A DNA stretch of 64,000 nucleotides, from contig CBDCZY010000004.1 in NCBI GenBank assembly GCA_965224745.1, positions 310,001-374,000 on the forward strand. The letters run 5' to 3'. This document shows, piece by piece, positions 25,436 to 32,450 of the stretch. Source of the DNA: CBDCZY01 sp965224745 (GTDB taxonomy: Bacteria > Pseudomonadota > Gammaproteobacteria > Methylococcales > Methylomonadaceae). Under the pieces are notes generated by a model. The model saw only the letters and a program-made list of their open reading frames with translations, made no database searches and was not told where the DNA came from. A program made the translations under genes and the position numbers. Numbering within the stretch: position 1 is the stretch's first letter; each line of letters starts with the position of its first letter.

Positions 25436-26410
25436 GTGATACGCGATGCTAAATTGCGATCCATCACGGCAATCACCTATTCACACAGCCATGCTATTCC
25501 TGATATCGTTTGGGAAAAAATACCGGCCGGTGAATTTCAAATGGGTTCGACTGATGATGACCAAGATGCTTACGACCACGAAAAACCCAGTCATCATGTC
25601 AAAGTCAATGAATTTTATATCAGCCGCTATCCGATCACCAATGCCCAATATCAATGTTTTATTGAGGCAGGTGGCTATGACAATGAGAGTTACTGGCAAC
25701 ATCCTAAAGCGGCTTTAGACTGGCTAAAAGGCCAAGCGGCCGATCTGTCTTTTCTATCGGAAGAAGGCAGAAACATTTGGCAAGACTGGTTAACAAAAGA
25801 TACCCAAAGACATGTACCCCGGTTTTGGGAAGATCGAAACTGGGCTAACCCCAATCATCCTGTAGTCGGTGTATGCTGGTATGAGGCTCTGGCTTATTGT
25901 ACCTGGCTAAATGAGTGTTTGCAGCACACCATAGTGCCAGACCAGCATCGTATTGATGGCAATATCCGCTTGCCCCGTGAAGAGCAATGGGAATATGCGG
26001 CCAGAGGCCAAAAGGGATTAAAATACGCATGGGGAACCCAACCCGATGCTAAAAAAGGCAATTCCATTGAAACAAAATTAGCTCGAACCAGTACGGTAGG
26101 CTTATTTGCTCCAGGGATTGCTTTTGACGACAACATAGAAATTTATGACCTGTCAGGCAATGTTTGGGAATGGTCCCAAAGCCTTTGGGGAAAATCAGTT
26201 GATCGCCCTAAGTTTGATTATACCCAATGGGATCAACAATCTCTGCAGCGTAATGATCTGGAATCAGTTGAATTGCGTATTATCCGCGGCGGCTCCTGGG
26301 ACTACGATCGTCGGTACACGCGTTGTGCAACACGTTTCAGGTTTCATCCCGACGATCGGGACGACGTTGTTGGTTTTCGTGTGGTGTTCTCCCTGGCTGC
26401 TGATGACTGA
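25436..26410 (+). CDS. FGE-sulfatase (lectin-fold) variable protein, DGR target 2
   Basis: A 324-residue FGE-sulfatase-domain protein, closely similar to the C-terminal domain of the 17003 protein (IPAGEFQMGS, YPITNAQYQCFIEAGGYD, VCWYEALAYCTWLNECL, LPREEQWEYAARG, YDLSGNVWEW, RGGSW, VGFRVVFSLAADD). It starts with GTG overlapping the stop of the NACHT frame (GTGA, 25436-25439), and AGGTG (25424-25428) lies 7 bases before it, so translational coupling is plausible. The alternative is that a single -1 frameshift split an originally fused gene. No signal peptide or membrane segment. Codons 284-319 are variable repeat VR2. The FGE catalytic cysteines are not evident, consistent with a binding role rather than formylglycine formation. 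Confidence 0.88.
   Translation: MIRDAKLRSITAITYSHSHAIPDIVWEKIPAGEFQMGSTDDDQDAYDHEKPSHHVKVNEFYISRYPITNAQYQCFIEAGGYDNESYWQHPKAALDWLKGQAADLSFLSEEGRNIWQDWLTKDTQRHVPRFWEDRNWANPNHPVVGVCWYEALAYCTWLNECLQHTIVPDQHRIDGNIRLPREEQWEYAARGQKGLKYAWGTQPDAKKGNSIETKLARTSTVGLFAPGIAFDDNIEIYDLSGNVWEWSQSLWGKSVDRPKFDYTQWDQQSLQRNDLESVELRIIRGGSWDYDRRYTRCATRFRFHPDDRDDVVGFRVVFSLAADD
26284..26392 (+). repeat. DGR variable repeat VR2
   Basis: A second 109-bp copy of the template, at the 3' end of the FGE gene. It differs from the template at 18 positions, all template adenines (9 A-to-G, 9 A-to-T), including two codons changed at two adenines each to all-T second bases (AAC to TTC, AAT to TTT). It differs from VR1 as well, so it was diversified independently. 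The downstream flank (CTGGCTGCTGATGA) matches that of VR1, not that of the template. Confidence 0.96.
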
Positions 26411-26753
26411 TTTCTGGTTTCTGATTTTCCTAATCATGGGGTGTTCTTCCGAACAAGGTCGATAATTCCAGTGGGTGAAAGCCCCCACTATGGCAAGGTA
26501 GGTCAACCACCGTATATGACCAGCGCATTGATCGATGTGCTCAAAAGGGGCTTTGCCCAGCACTCAACGAACAGAGAAAAACCAGGGCACTAACAGAGTT
26601 AACCAAGAGTCAGGATTTAATAACTTCCCGATCTACAGGGTTTGAGGGTATAGCAGCATAATTCCATTGAGGCAGGTATTCGTCAAATTTAATTCGCATA
26701 TTGTTCTTAAAACCGTCCGTTACTTTTCGTCCTGTTTCAAATTCTTGACTTTA
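26411..26753. other. Intergenic: VR2 downstream flank and possible intron-like remnant
   Basis: No gene seen. The first 30 bp repeat the flank found after VR1 (TGATTTCTGGTTTCTGATTTTC). Around 26470-26500 is CCAGTGGGTGAAAGCCCCCACT, a stem-loop with GGGTGAAAG reminiscent of group II intron 5' regions, but no intron reverse transcriptase or 3' domain accompanies it. Plus-strand and minus-strand genes converge here. Confidence 0.4.
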
Positions 26754-28913
26754 TTACACAACCATTTCGTCAGCTGTGATCGGAGGCGTGCTTATTTGTC
26801 GAGTTGGCTCTTGTTGTTCGAAACAACCTTCTTGGGAGACTAGAATCACTCTTTGAGCAAAATTTATCGTTTCGGGTCGATGGGCGATGACAATACGGGT
26901 TAATTTCATCCTGGCAATATTGTAATTTATTCTTTTTTCAAGAATGATGTCTAAATGAGCAGTTGATTCATCTAGAAAAAGAATTTTTGGTTTCTTGTAT
27001 AAAGCACGAGCCAGCAGGATACGTTGTTTTTGCCCTCCTGATAAGGTGGTACCCATATCGCCGATCAGGGAGTGATAAGCCATCGGCATTTCCATGATTT
27101 CTGAATGAATGGCCGCCAATTTGGCACAAGCTTCTATTCTTTTTTCGTTGAAGTGAGGGTCAAAAAAACTGATGTTATCGCTGATAGAACCGGACAATAA
27201 CTGGTCATTCTGCATGACGCTGGCTATTTGATTCCGGTAATTATGTAGACCGAACTTATGGATATCCATACCATCGACCATTATTCTTCCCTGCACGGGA
27301 TTGAGTAAACCCAACATGACCTTCATCAAGGTTGATTTGCCGCATCCTGAAGGTCCGACCAGACAGATTGACTGACCGGCTTCAATAGTCAGGTTAACGT
27401 TATTGAATATCAAAGGGTCAGTTTCGGAATAACGAAAACTGAGATTATCAAGTTTCAATTCCCCTTTAACGGGATTAGGATGTGTATGGGACGGGATATC
27501 CTGTTCTATCTCCGTCATCACAATATCACCCAGTCTTGCCAAGTGTAGACCGACCATTTTTAATTTAATAATCTGCTCGATCAGTGATGCTGCTTTCTCG
27601 GTAAACTGGCCTTTATAGGCCATAAAGGCAAATATCATCCCGACTGACAACGCATTGCCCATGACCAGTTGTGCAGCCAGGTAGACCACCAGCACATTTT
27701 CCAAACCAAACAACAAGCCATTGACTGCTGCAAAATTTATTTCCAATTTGTCGATACGAATATCGGCATTCAAGGCATCTGCATAAAGATTCTGCCAAAT
27801 TGATTGACGCTGTGCTTCATTGCCGAATAATTTGATACTTTGTGCCGCCCTGATCGATTCCATAAAATTAGAGTCTTCTTTAGCATCGGTCACGATGCTT
27901 TCCTCAGTTAAACGACGAAAGGGGCGGTAAATCGCCAAGCGAAACAATGCGTAAAGAGAAACACTTCCCAGTACAATATAGGCTAATTTTGGGCTGTAAA
28001 GAAACATCATAACGAGTGTTCCAACCAGCATAATACCGTCCACCACTGCAGTGATGATTTCGTTACTCAACAATTCTTTGATCTCGTCCATTGATTCGAA
28101 GCGTGAAACGATATCGCCGATATGTCGTTTCTCGAAATAGGCAAGTGGAAGACGAATCAAGTGGTGAAATAAATTATTGGCCATCTGAATGTTAAGTTGT
28201 GCACTCATGTTGATGATGATAAATGAGCGCACGACAGTAACGCCTTCACGAATCAACATTAACAGTAAAAAGCCCACGGCTAGAATTTTGAGCAAATCTT
28301 TATCATGACTGATTACCACCTCATCGATGACTAATTGCATAAAGAAAGGCGAAACTACTGCAAACAGCTGTAATAATAAGGACAATACTATAATCTGGAA
28401 CAGTGTTCTTTTAATGCCACTGATCCGTTTCCAGAAGTCTGACAAACGCACTTTTTTTTCTTCGTTTTTGTGCTCAAATTCATGGGTAGGCATGAGTTCT
28501 AAACCCACGCCGGTAAAATGCTTGGAGACCTCGACGAATGGGAGGGTACGCTCCCCTCTCGCCGGATCATGAATGATGACTGAGCGACCAGCGACTTTTT
28601 TGAGCACGACAAAATGATTAAGGTCCCAATGTAGAATAGCCGGGCATTCGAGTTGATTTAATTCTTCCAACTCCAGTCGTAACGCACGATAAGCAAACTT
28701 AAGCTGGTCAGCTATTTGCATTACGCCCCCTAAACCAATACCGGTAAGTGAGACTGGATGTTTTTGTCGCAGGGTATTTATATCAATTTTGTGGCCGTAA
28801 AAGTTGGCAATCATGGCCAAGCAGGCTAACCCGCATTCAGCCGCTTCAGTTTGCAAAATAACGGGCAGCTTATGGAAACGAAATAATTGTAGTAAACGAA
28901 CCGGATTTTCCAT
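26754..28913 (-). CDS. Peptidase-containing ABC exporter (bacteriocin type)
   Basis: A 719-residue inner-membrane exporter of the SunT/LagD/CvaB type. The N-terminal C39 peptidase has Q21-T-E-A-A-E-C27-G, H100 (LNHFVV) and D116 (IHDPARG), so it should cleave double-glycine leaders. Then follow the six-helix ABC transmembrane domain (about 165-440) and an ATPase with Walker A VGPSGCGKST (about 515-524), signature LSGGQKQR, Walker B ILFLDEST and the H-loop IVIAHRPETI. Full family length with no missing motif. Its start shares a base with the HlyD-type gene's stop (TAATG), so the two are co-translated. The likely substrate is the GG-leader peptide at 30545-30751. Confidence 0.93.
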   Translation of the reverse strand: MENPVRLLQLFRFHKLPVILQTEAAECGLACLAMIANFYGHKIDINTLRQKHPVSLTGIGLGGVMQIADQLKFAYRALRLELEELNQLECPAILHWDLNHFVVLKKVAGRSVIIHDPARGERTLPFVEVSKHFTGVGLELMPTHEFEHKNEEKKVRLSDFWKRISGIKRTLFQIIVLSLLLQLFAVVSPFFMQLVIDEVVISHDKDLLKILAVGFLLLMLIREGVTVVRSFIIINMSAQLNIQMANNLFHHLIRLPLAYFEKRHIGDIVSRFESMDEIKELLSNEIITAVVDGIMLVGTLVMMFLYSPKLAYIVLGSVSLYALFRLAIYRPFRRLTEESIVTDAKEDSNFMESIRAAQSIKLFGNEAQRQSIWQNLYADALNADIRIDKLEINFAAVNGLLFGLENVLVVYLAAQLVMGNALSVGMIFAFMAYKGQFTEKAASLIEQIIKLKMVGLHLARLGDIVMTEIEQDIPSHTHPNPVKGELKLDNLSFRYSETDPLIFNNVNLTIEAGQSICLVGPSGCGKSTLMKVMLGLLNPVQGRIMVDGMDIHKFGLHNYRNQIASVMQNDQLLSGSISDNISFFDPHFNEKRIEACAKLAAIHSEIMEMPMAYHSLIGDMGTTLSGGQKQRILLARALYKKPKILFLDESTAHLDIILEKRINYNIARMKLTRIVIAHRPETINFAQRVILVSQEGCFEQQEPTRQISTPPITADEMVV

Positions 28914-30154
28914 TACAGACGTCCTCTCAAACTATAAATAGGTGCTAGTAACCATTCTCCCAATGACCTCCCTTCCAGAATAATGCTGGCTTCCAGGAGC
29001 ATGCCGGCCTGTAAATCAAACTGTCGGCCATAGGCTGATATTTCCTGTTGCTGCGGCATGACGGATACCCGGTAGACCGGCTCCTCAAGTTTTACTGGCA
29101 CCTGTAATTCTTCGGGCGTCAAAATAACTTCCGTCACTTTATCGATGGTGCCATGGTACAAACCGAAGCGCTGGTAAGGAAAAGCGCTGTACCGTAACAG
29201 TACTGATTGGCCAGGATTAACAAAACCAATGGCCCGGGTGGGGATAAAAAGTTCAGCCTTAAACTTTGCGCCATCAGGCAAAATACTGAGTAAAGGTGCA
29301 GCTTTTACAGCATGGCCATGACTCGCCTGGATCGCAGTCACTCGGCCTGATATGGGCGCACGCAAGGTGTAGGTGCGTCGTCCTTCTGTTTCTAGTATTT
29401 TTTGTTCAATGTCTGACAGCTGTTGGTTGAATTCGGCCAACTGGATAGAGTTCTTTAAAGGTAGTTGGCTGAACTGGTTGTTAGTTTCTGATAACTGATT
29501 TCGTTTGATACTTAATTGTTGCCGTGACTCGTTGAGGCTTAATTGAATGTCAACATGATGCTCTTGGGCGACAATATAGTCGGCTTTTGATATAAACTTT
29601 TTTGCCAGCAACTGTTTAAGACGACCGAAATGAACTCGTGATACTGCATACTTATTCTCATGGGTGTTGATCAATGCTTTCAGTTGCAGAATTTCTTGTT
29701 TAAGCCCTGTAATCTGATCGTGATATTGCGCTTTTTCACGGCCGTTCAAGCGTTTTTGTTGCTCCAGCTTGGATGTAATGGTCGCCTTGTTTTCTTTGAG
29801 TTTGTTAGTAATCAGCATGTCAACATCCATTGCTTGAAGATTGGTCTTTTGGGTTGAGATGCTGAATAATAAATCGCCTTTGCTGACATGATCACCTTCC
29901 ACTACATGGGTCGTGGTAACAAGTCCGGATTGGGTTGCATAAATTTTTATTATCCCTTTGTCAGGTACCAGATAACCCGATACATTTTCACGCCGTGCGT
30001 AGGTGCCGTAAAGCAGAAATGCTGCAATAAATATGACCACAACAGTCACCGCCCCGGTAATTAAATAGAACGATAAAGGCTGTGTCAGAATCACCTCACC
30101 CCACAGGCGTTCTCGTTGATTATCCAGTGCTTCTTGCCGAAATAGTGCTGACAT
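28913..30154 (-). CDS. HlyD-family secretion adaptor
   Basis: A 413-residue periplasmic adaptor linking the ABC exporter to an outer-membrane channel. It has one N-terminal transmembrane helix (about 30-52, LITGAVTVVVIFIAAFLLYG), a split biotinyl-lipoyl domain (LVPDKGIIKIYATQSGLV and APISGRVTAIQASHGHAV), a long coiled coil between them (about 105-225), and a C-terminal beta-barrel region. The layout matches CvaA/MchE-type proteins. No TolC-like gene is present nearby, so a genomic TolC is presumably used. Confidence 0.9.
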   Translation of the reverse strand: MSALFRQEALDNQRERLWGEVILTQPLSFYLITGAVTVVVIFIAAFLLYGTYARRENVSGYLVPDKGIIKIYATQSGLVTTTHVVEGDHVSKGDLLFSISTQKTNLQAMDVDMLITNKLKENKATITSKLEQQKRLNGREKAQYHDQITGLKQEILQLKALINTHENKYAVSRVHFGRLKQLLAKKFISKADYIVAQEHHVDIQLSLNESRQQLSIKRNQLSETNNQFSQLPLKNSIQLAEFNQQLSDIEQKILETEGRRTYTLRAPISGRVTAIQASHGHAVKAAPLLSILPDGAKFKAELFIPTRAIGFVNPGQSVLLRYSAFPYQRFGLYHGTIDKVTEVILTPEELQVPVKLEEPVYRVSVMPQQQEISAYGRQFDLQAGMLLEASIILEGRSLGEWLLAPIYSLRGRL

Positions 30155-30544
30155 TTGTATACCATTCTCAAAATTAGCAAATTAGTCTAAGAACCTGTTC
30201 AAGGTTACAATTAGCCCATTGGTAGATACAGGTGGTTGGAGCGGAGAAACCTCTCATGATATTAATGCAATGAGGCTTTCTAGCATCCTCCCAACCGAAA
30301 ATACAGTGACATAATTGACCTTGAACAAGTTGGTTTTCTACAGTATGTACCTCTATATATTGAAAGACTGGCAACTCTGTACTAGAAATCTCTATCGACT
30401 CCAATAGTAGTACGTCTTACCTAAGAGGTATCTCGATTTCAACCGCCCTTTGCCATACTGATATTTCTAGAAATATCAGTATGGTAAGAACAAGGAAAAT
30501 TCGAATAGGCCTTTCAGATTTGAATGAGAAACGAAGGAATTAAC
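30155..30544. other. Gap between HlyD-type and peptide genes
   Basis: No convincing gene. A 76-codon minus-strand frame at 30174-30404 has no ATG start, ribosome site or recognisable motif. The main structure is the perfect palindrome at 30453-30484. Transcription from the peptide gene may continue through it to the exporter genes, with the palindrome lowering downstream expression (inference). Confidence 0.45.
30453..30484. repeat. Perfect 32-bp palindrome
   Basis: CCATACTGATATTTCT followed immediately by its exact reverse complement, with no spacer. It begins 61 bp downstream of the bacteriocin-like peptide stop. It lacks a T-run on either side, so it is not a standard terminator; an attenuating hairpin, a processing site or a mobile-element end are all possible. 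Confidence 0.85.
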
Positions 30545-30751
30545 TTAACTCGTAAGCCTGCGGAAAATTCTATCAGTACTTCTATTGATAAAATTGACCG
30601 CAGCATCTCCGAGTGCATTAACGCCTTTGTTTATTACTTTATAGAAAGTCTTTGTAACTTTCTTTTTAGCTCTTTTATAGACCTTTTTAAAAAAACTTCC
30701 TAAGCCAGCTCCAGAAACCATTTCAATTTCACTTTGTGATAGTTCACGCAT
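30545..30751 (-). CDS. Double-glycine leader peptide, bacteriocin-like precursor
   Basis: A 68-residue precursor. Residues 1-16 (MRELSQSEIEMVSGAG) match the double-glycine leader pattern LSxxEIxxVSGA, with cleavage expected after G14-A15. The predicted 53-residue core starts GLGSFFKKVYKRAKKKV and is strongly cationic and amphipathic, with about ten Lys/Arg in its first half and no cysteine, like class II microcins or bacteriocins. The ATG follows GGAGAT. It lies upstream of the C39 ABC exporter and HlyD adaptor on the same strand, which fits export and processing by them. No immunity gene is recognisable; it may be absent or hidden in the 390-bp gap. Confidence 0.85.
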   Translation of the reverse strand: MRELSQSEIEMVSGAGLGSFFKKVYKRAKKKVTKTFYKVINKGVNALGDAAVNFINRSTDRIFRRLTS

Positions 30752-31113
30752 TGGATATCTCCATAATTAAGTTAAACAAATGTGTAGTCTAAAAAACTAC
30801 GATTAGCTTTTAGCAGGAGATATGCCAACTTTTTTAAAAACCCATTGTGAAACTTTAGTCCTTTGTTTTAAATAGATAAAAATTTATTTTTATGCAAGAG
30901 AGAAAAGTAAAGAGAACAACTTTCATTCGCGAGATATGACTAAAGTTGTGATATATCGCGAGTTTTACCAATAGGAATCCTTCAATCTGACAAAGTAGAA
31001 AGTGTGGCATGCAAAATAAATCAAACGCTTATAACTGTTTTGCTTTATATGGAACGCCGTAGGCGAATAAATTGTAAACTATTGATATTTTCAAATTTAA
31101 GAGATCAATAACA
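30752..31113. promoter_or_regulatory. Divergent regulatory region between peptide gene and efpL
   Basis: This 362-bp AT-rich region should carry promoters for both divergent genes. It contains an interrupted palindrome TCGCGAGATAT (30927-30937) / ATATATCGCGA (30951-30961), 10 of 11 paired, which looks like an operator, and a GTAGT-ctaaaaa-ACTAC hairpin near 30785. No regulator can be named and no gene is seen. Confidence 0.5.
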
Positions 31114-31680
31114 ATGCCAAAAGCCAGTGAATTGAAGTGCGGGATGGCCATAGAAAAAGATGGCGAGCCTTATGTGGTAAAAAAGATTGAAGTTAGAAAT
31201 CCAACCTCTCGCGGCGCTTCGACCTTATATAAAGTTCGTTTTAACCACATGAAGACCAAGCAAAAACTGGACGAATCTTTGAAAGGAGATGATTTCCTAA
31301 AAGAAGCCGACTGCGCTAGGGTATCAGCCCAATTTTCTTATATGGACGGCGATACCTATATTTTCATGGATGCTGAAAGCTATGAACAATACAGTCTTAA
31401 TGCCGATGACTTACAGGGTCAGACAGACTATTTGACCGAAGGCTTGGATGGCGTTTTGGTGCTATTGTTGGATGAACTTCCTTTAAGCATCGAATTACCG
31501 TCATCGGTAGCACTTGAAATCGTGGAAACAGCCCCAGGGATTAAAGGCGCCACAGCAACCAAGCGCACCAAGCCGGCAAAATTAACCACTGGCCTAGAGG
31601 TTCAGGTACCTGAGTATATTGAATCCGGTGAAGTGATAAAAATAAACACAGAAACAGGGAAATTTATGTCTCGTGCTTAA
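31114..31680 (+). CDS. efpL: Elongation factor P-like protein EfpL (YeiP)
   Basis: A 188-residue EF-P paralogue that binds the ribosome between P and E sites and relieves stalling at proline-rich and other difficult sequences (family knowledge). It has three beta-barrel domains: KOW-like N-terminal (MPKASELKCGMAIEKDGEPY), OB-fold (ARVSAQFSYMDGDTYIFMD) and C-terminal OB (PGIKGATATKRTKPAKLTTG, VPEYIESGEVIKINTETG). The loop NPTSRGASTLYKV carries an arginine in a longer tip, the hallmark separating EfpL/YeiP from EF-P, which has a modified Lys. Single gene, not linked to epmAB. Confidence 0.94.
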   Translation: MPKASELKCGMAIEKDGEPYVVKKIEVRNPTSRGASTLYKVRFNHMKTKQKLDESLKGDDFLKEADCARVSAQFSYMDGDTYIFMDAESYEQYSLNADDLQGQTDYLTEGLDGVLVLLLDELPLSIELPSSVALEIVETAPGIKGATATKRTKPAKLTTGLEVQVPEYIESGEVIKINTETGKFMSRA

Positions 31681-31970
31681 TGCTACTTTCACCAATGTAA
31701 CTTTTCTTCAGACAAAATTTACGGTTATCTGTGAGGATTGTTCTTATCAGTATGTGTCGACATGCATCTCATGACTTGAAACCAGGTTATATAAATATAA
31801 TTGCAGAAAGGTTTGGTTAGAATGAAAAGGCTTCAATAATTGTAAAAATTTTTTCTCAGATTCTGTCAAAATATTGAATTACCGTAAACTAGCCGTATTC
31901 TTACTGGTAAAAGGGCCACTGACCAGTGGATTAAATCACCTGGCAAAGACACAAAAGGAATTAAAAAAAT

Positions 31971-32450
31971 TTGGACCAGCTCAACTTAGGGAAAGCGATT
32001 GAAAGAGCCAAGAACTACCAAACACAGCTAATTGTGTTGCATGGTGAATTTGTCTCTCAATGTATAGTGCATGCCTCTTCTTTTTATGATTTGCCTATAA
32101 TAAATCTCAGTTTGGAGCTGTCAAATCTCCTGCTTACTATTCCAAGTCAAGATAGAGCTATATCTGCCTCATCAGTTTTTACCAAGCTGATTGCTGAACA
32201 AAAAGCTCCGGTATTGCTGCTTGATCACATTGAGATTATATTTGATCGCTCGCTGTCAATTGATCCGCTCAAACTATTACAAAACAATGCAAAGAATACC
32301 ACGCTAATCATTTCGTGGCCCGGAGAGAAAACCGCTTCATCGTTAGCCTACGCAACGCCCAGCCACTCTGAATATCGCTGCTACAAAACATCGGACTTTG
32401 GCGAAACAATTTTTATTGAAGTGAACGAAAACAATAAGGAAGCAATATGA
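31971..32450 (+). CDS. brxF: BREX type 3 protein BrxF
   Basis: A 159-residue protein at the head of the BREX locus, matching BrxF by size, position and a P-loop-type fold with degenerate Walker A (LIVLHGEFVSQC) and a Walker B-like strand (PVLLLDHIEIIFD). The start is TTG at 31971, supported by AAAAGGAA 10 bases upstream; no ATG fits. It overlaps brxC by 4 bp (ATGA). BrxF is specific to type 3 BREX and its biochemical role is unsettled. The 290 bp upstream (31681-31970) hold no gene and probably the BREX promoter. Confidence 0.8.
   Translation: MDQLNLGKAIERAKNYQTQLIVLHGEFVSQCIVHASSFYDLPIINLSLELSNLLLTIPSQDRAISASSVFTKLIAEQKAPVLLLDHIEIIFDRSLSIDPLKLLQNNAKNTTLIISWPGEKTASSLAYATPSHSEYRCYKTSDFGETIFIEVNENNKEAI

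Larger units (their letters stand above)
21799..25439 (+). pseudogene. Second membrane NACHT NTPase, interrupted by IS1380-family element
   Basis: A 575-residue open frame (21799-23526) is cut by an insertion at 23514 and resumes at 25170. Removing the IS and one TATCT copy gives a continuous 659-residue protein: one transmembrane segment (ALLAIVVLIFGGIG), Walker A GIVGSGKSS (about 149-157), Walker B ILLDGLDEVA (about 253), helical region with LLLTLLLALD and FVHKSFHEFLAAE, then an Ala/Leu-rich tail ending GQLGDYRPGVGV. The GTG start at 21799 follows AAGGAAA with 8-base spacing; a TTG frame extension to 21703 is less likely. The related protein at 17003 continues into FGE; here the frame stops at TGA 25437-25439, overlapping the FGE start. 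Function as for 17003, probably lost. Confidence 0.85.

Noticed and set aside
25436..26410. True formylglycine-generating enzyme
   Set aside because: Catalytic cysteines are not evident, no sulfatase is linked, and the domain ends in a DGR variable repeat, so a binding role is more likely.
30174..30404. 76-codon minus-strand frame between the peptide and HlyD-type genes
   Set aside because: It needs a non-ATG start, has no ribosome site or recognisable motif, and sits beside a palindrome; kept as non-coding.
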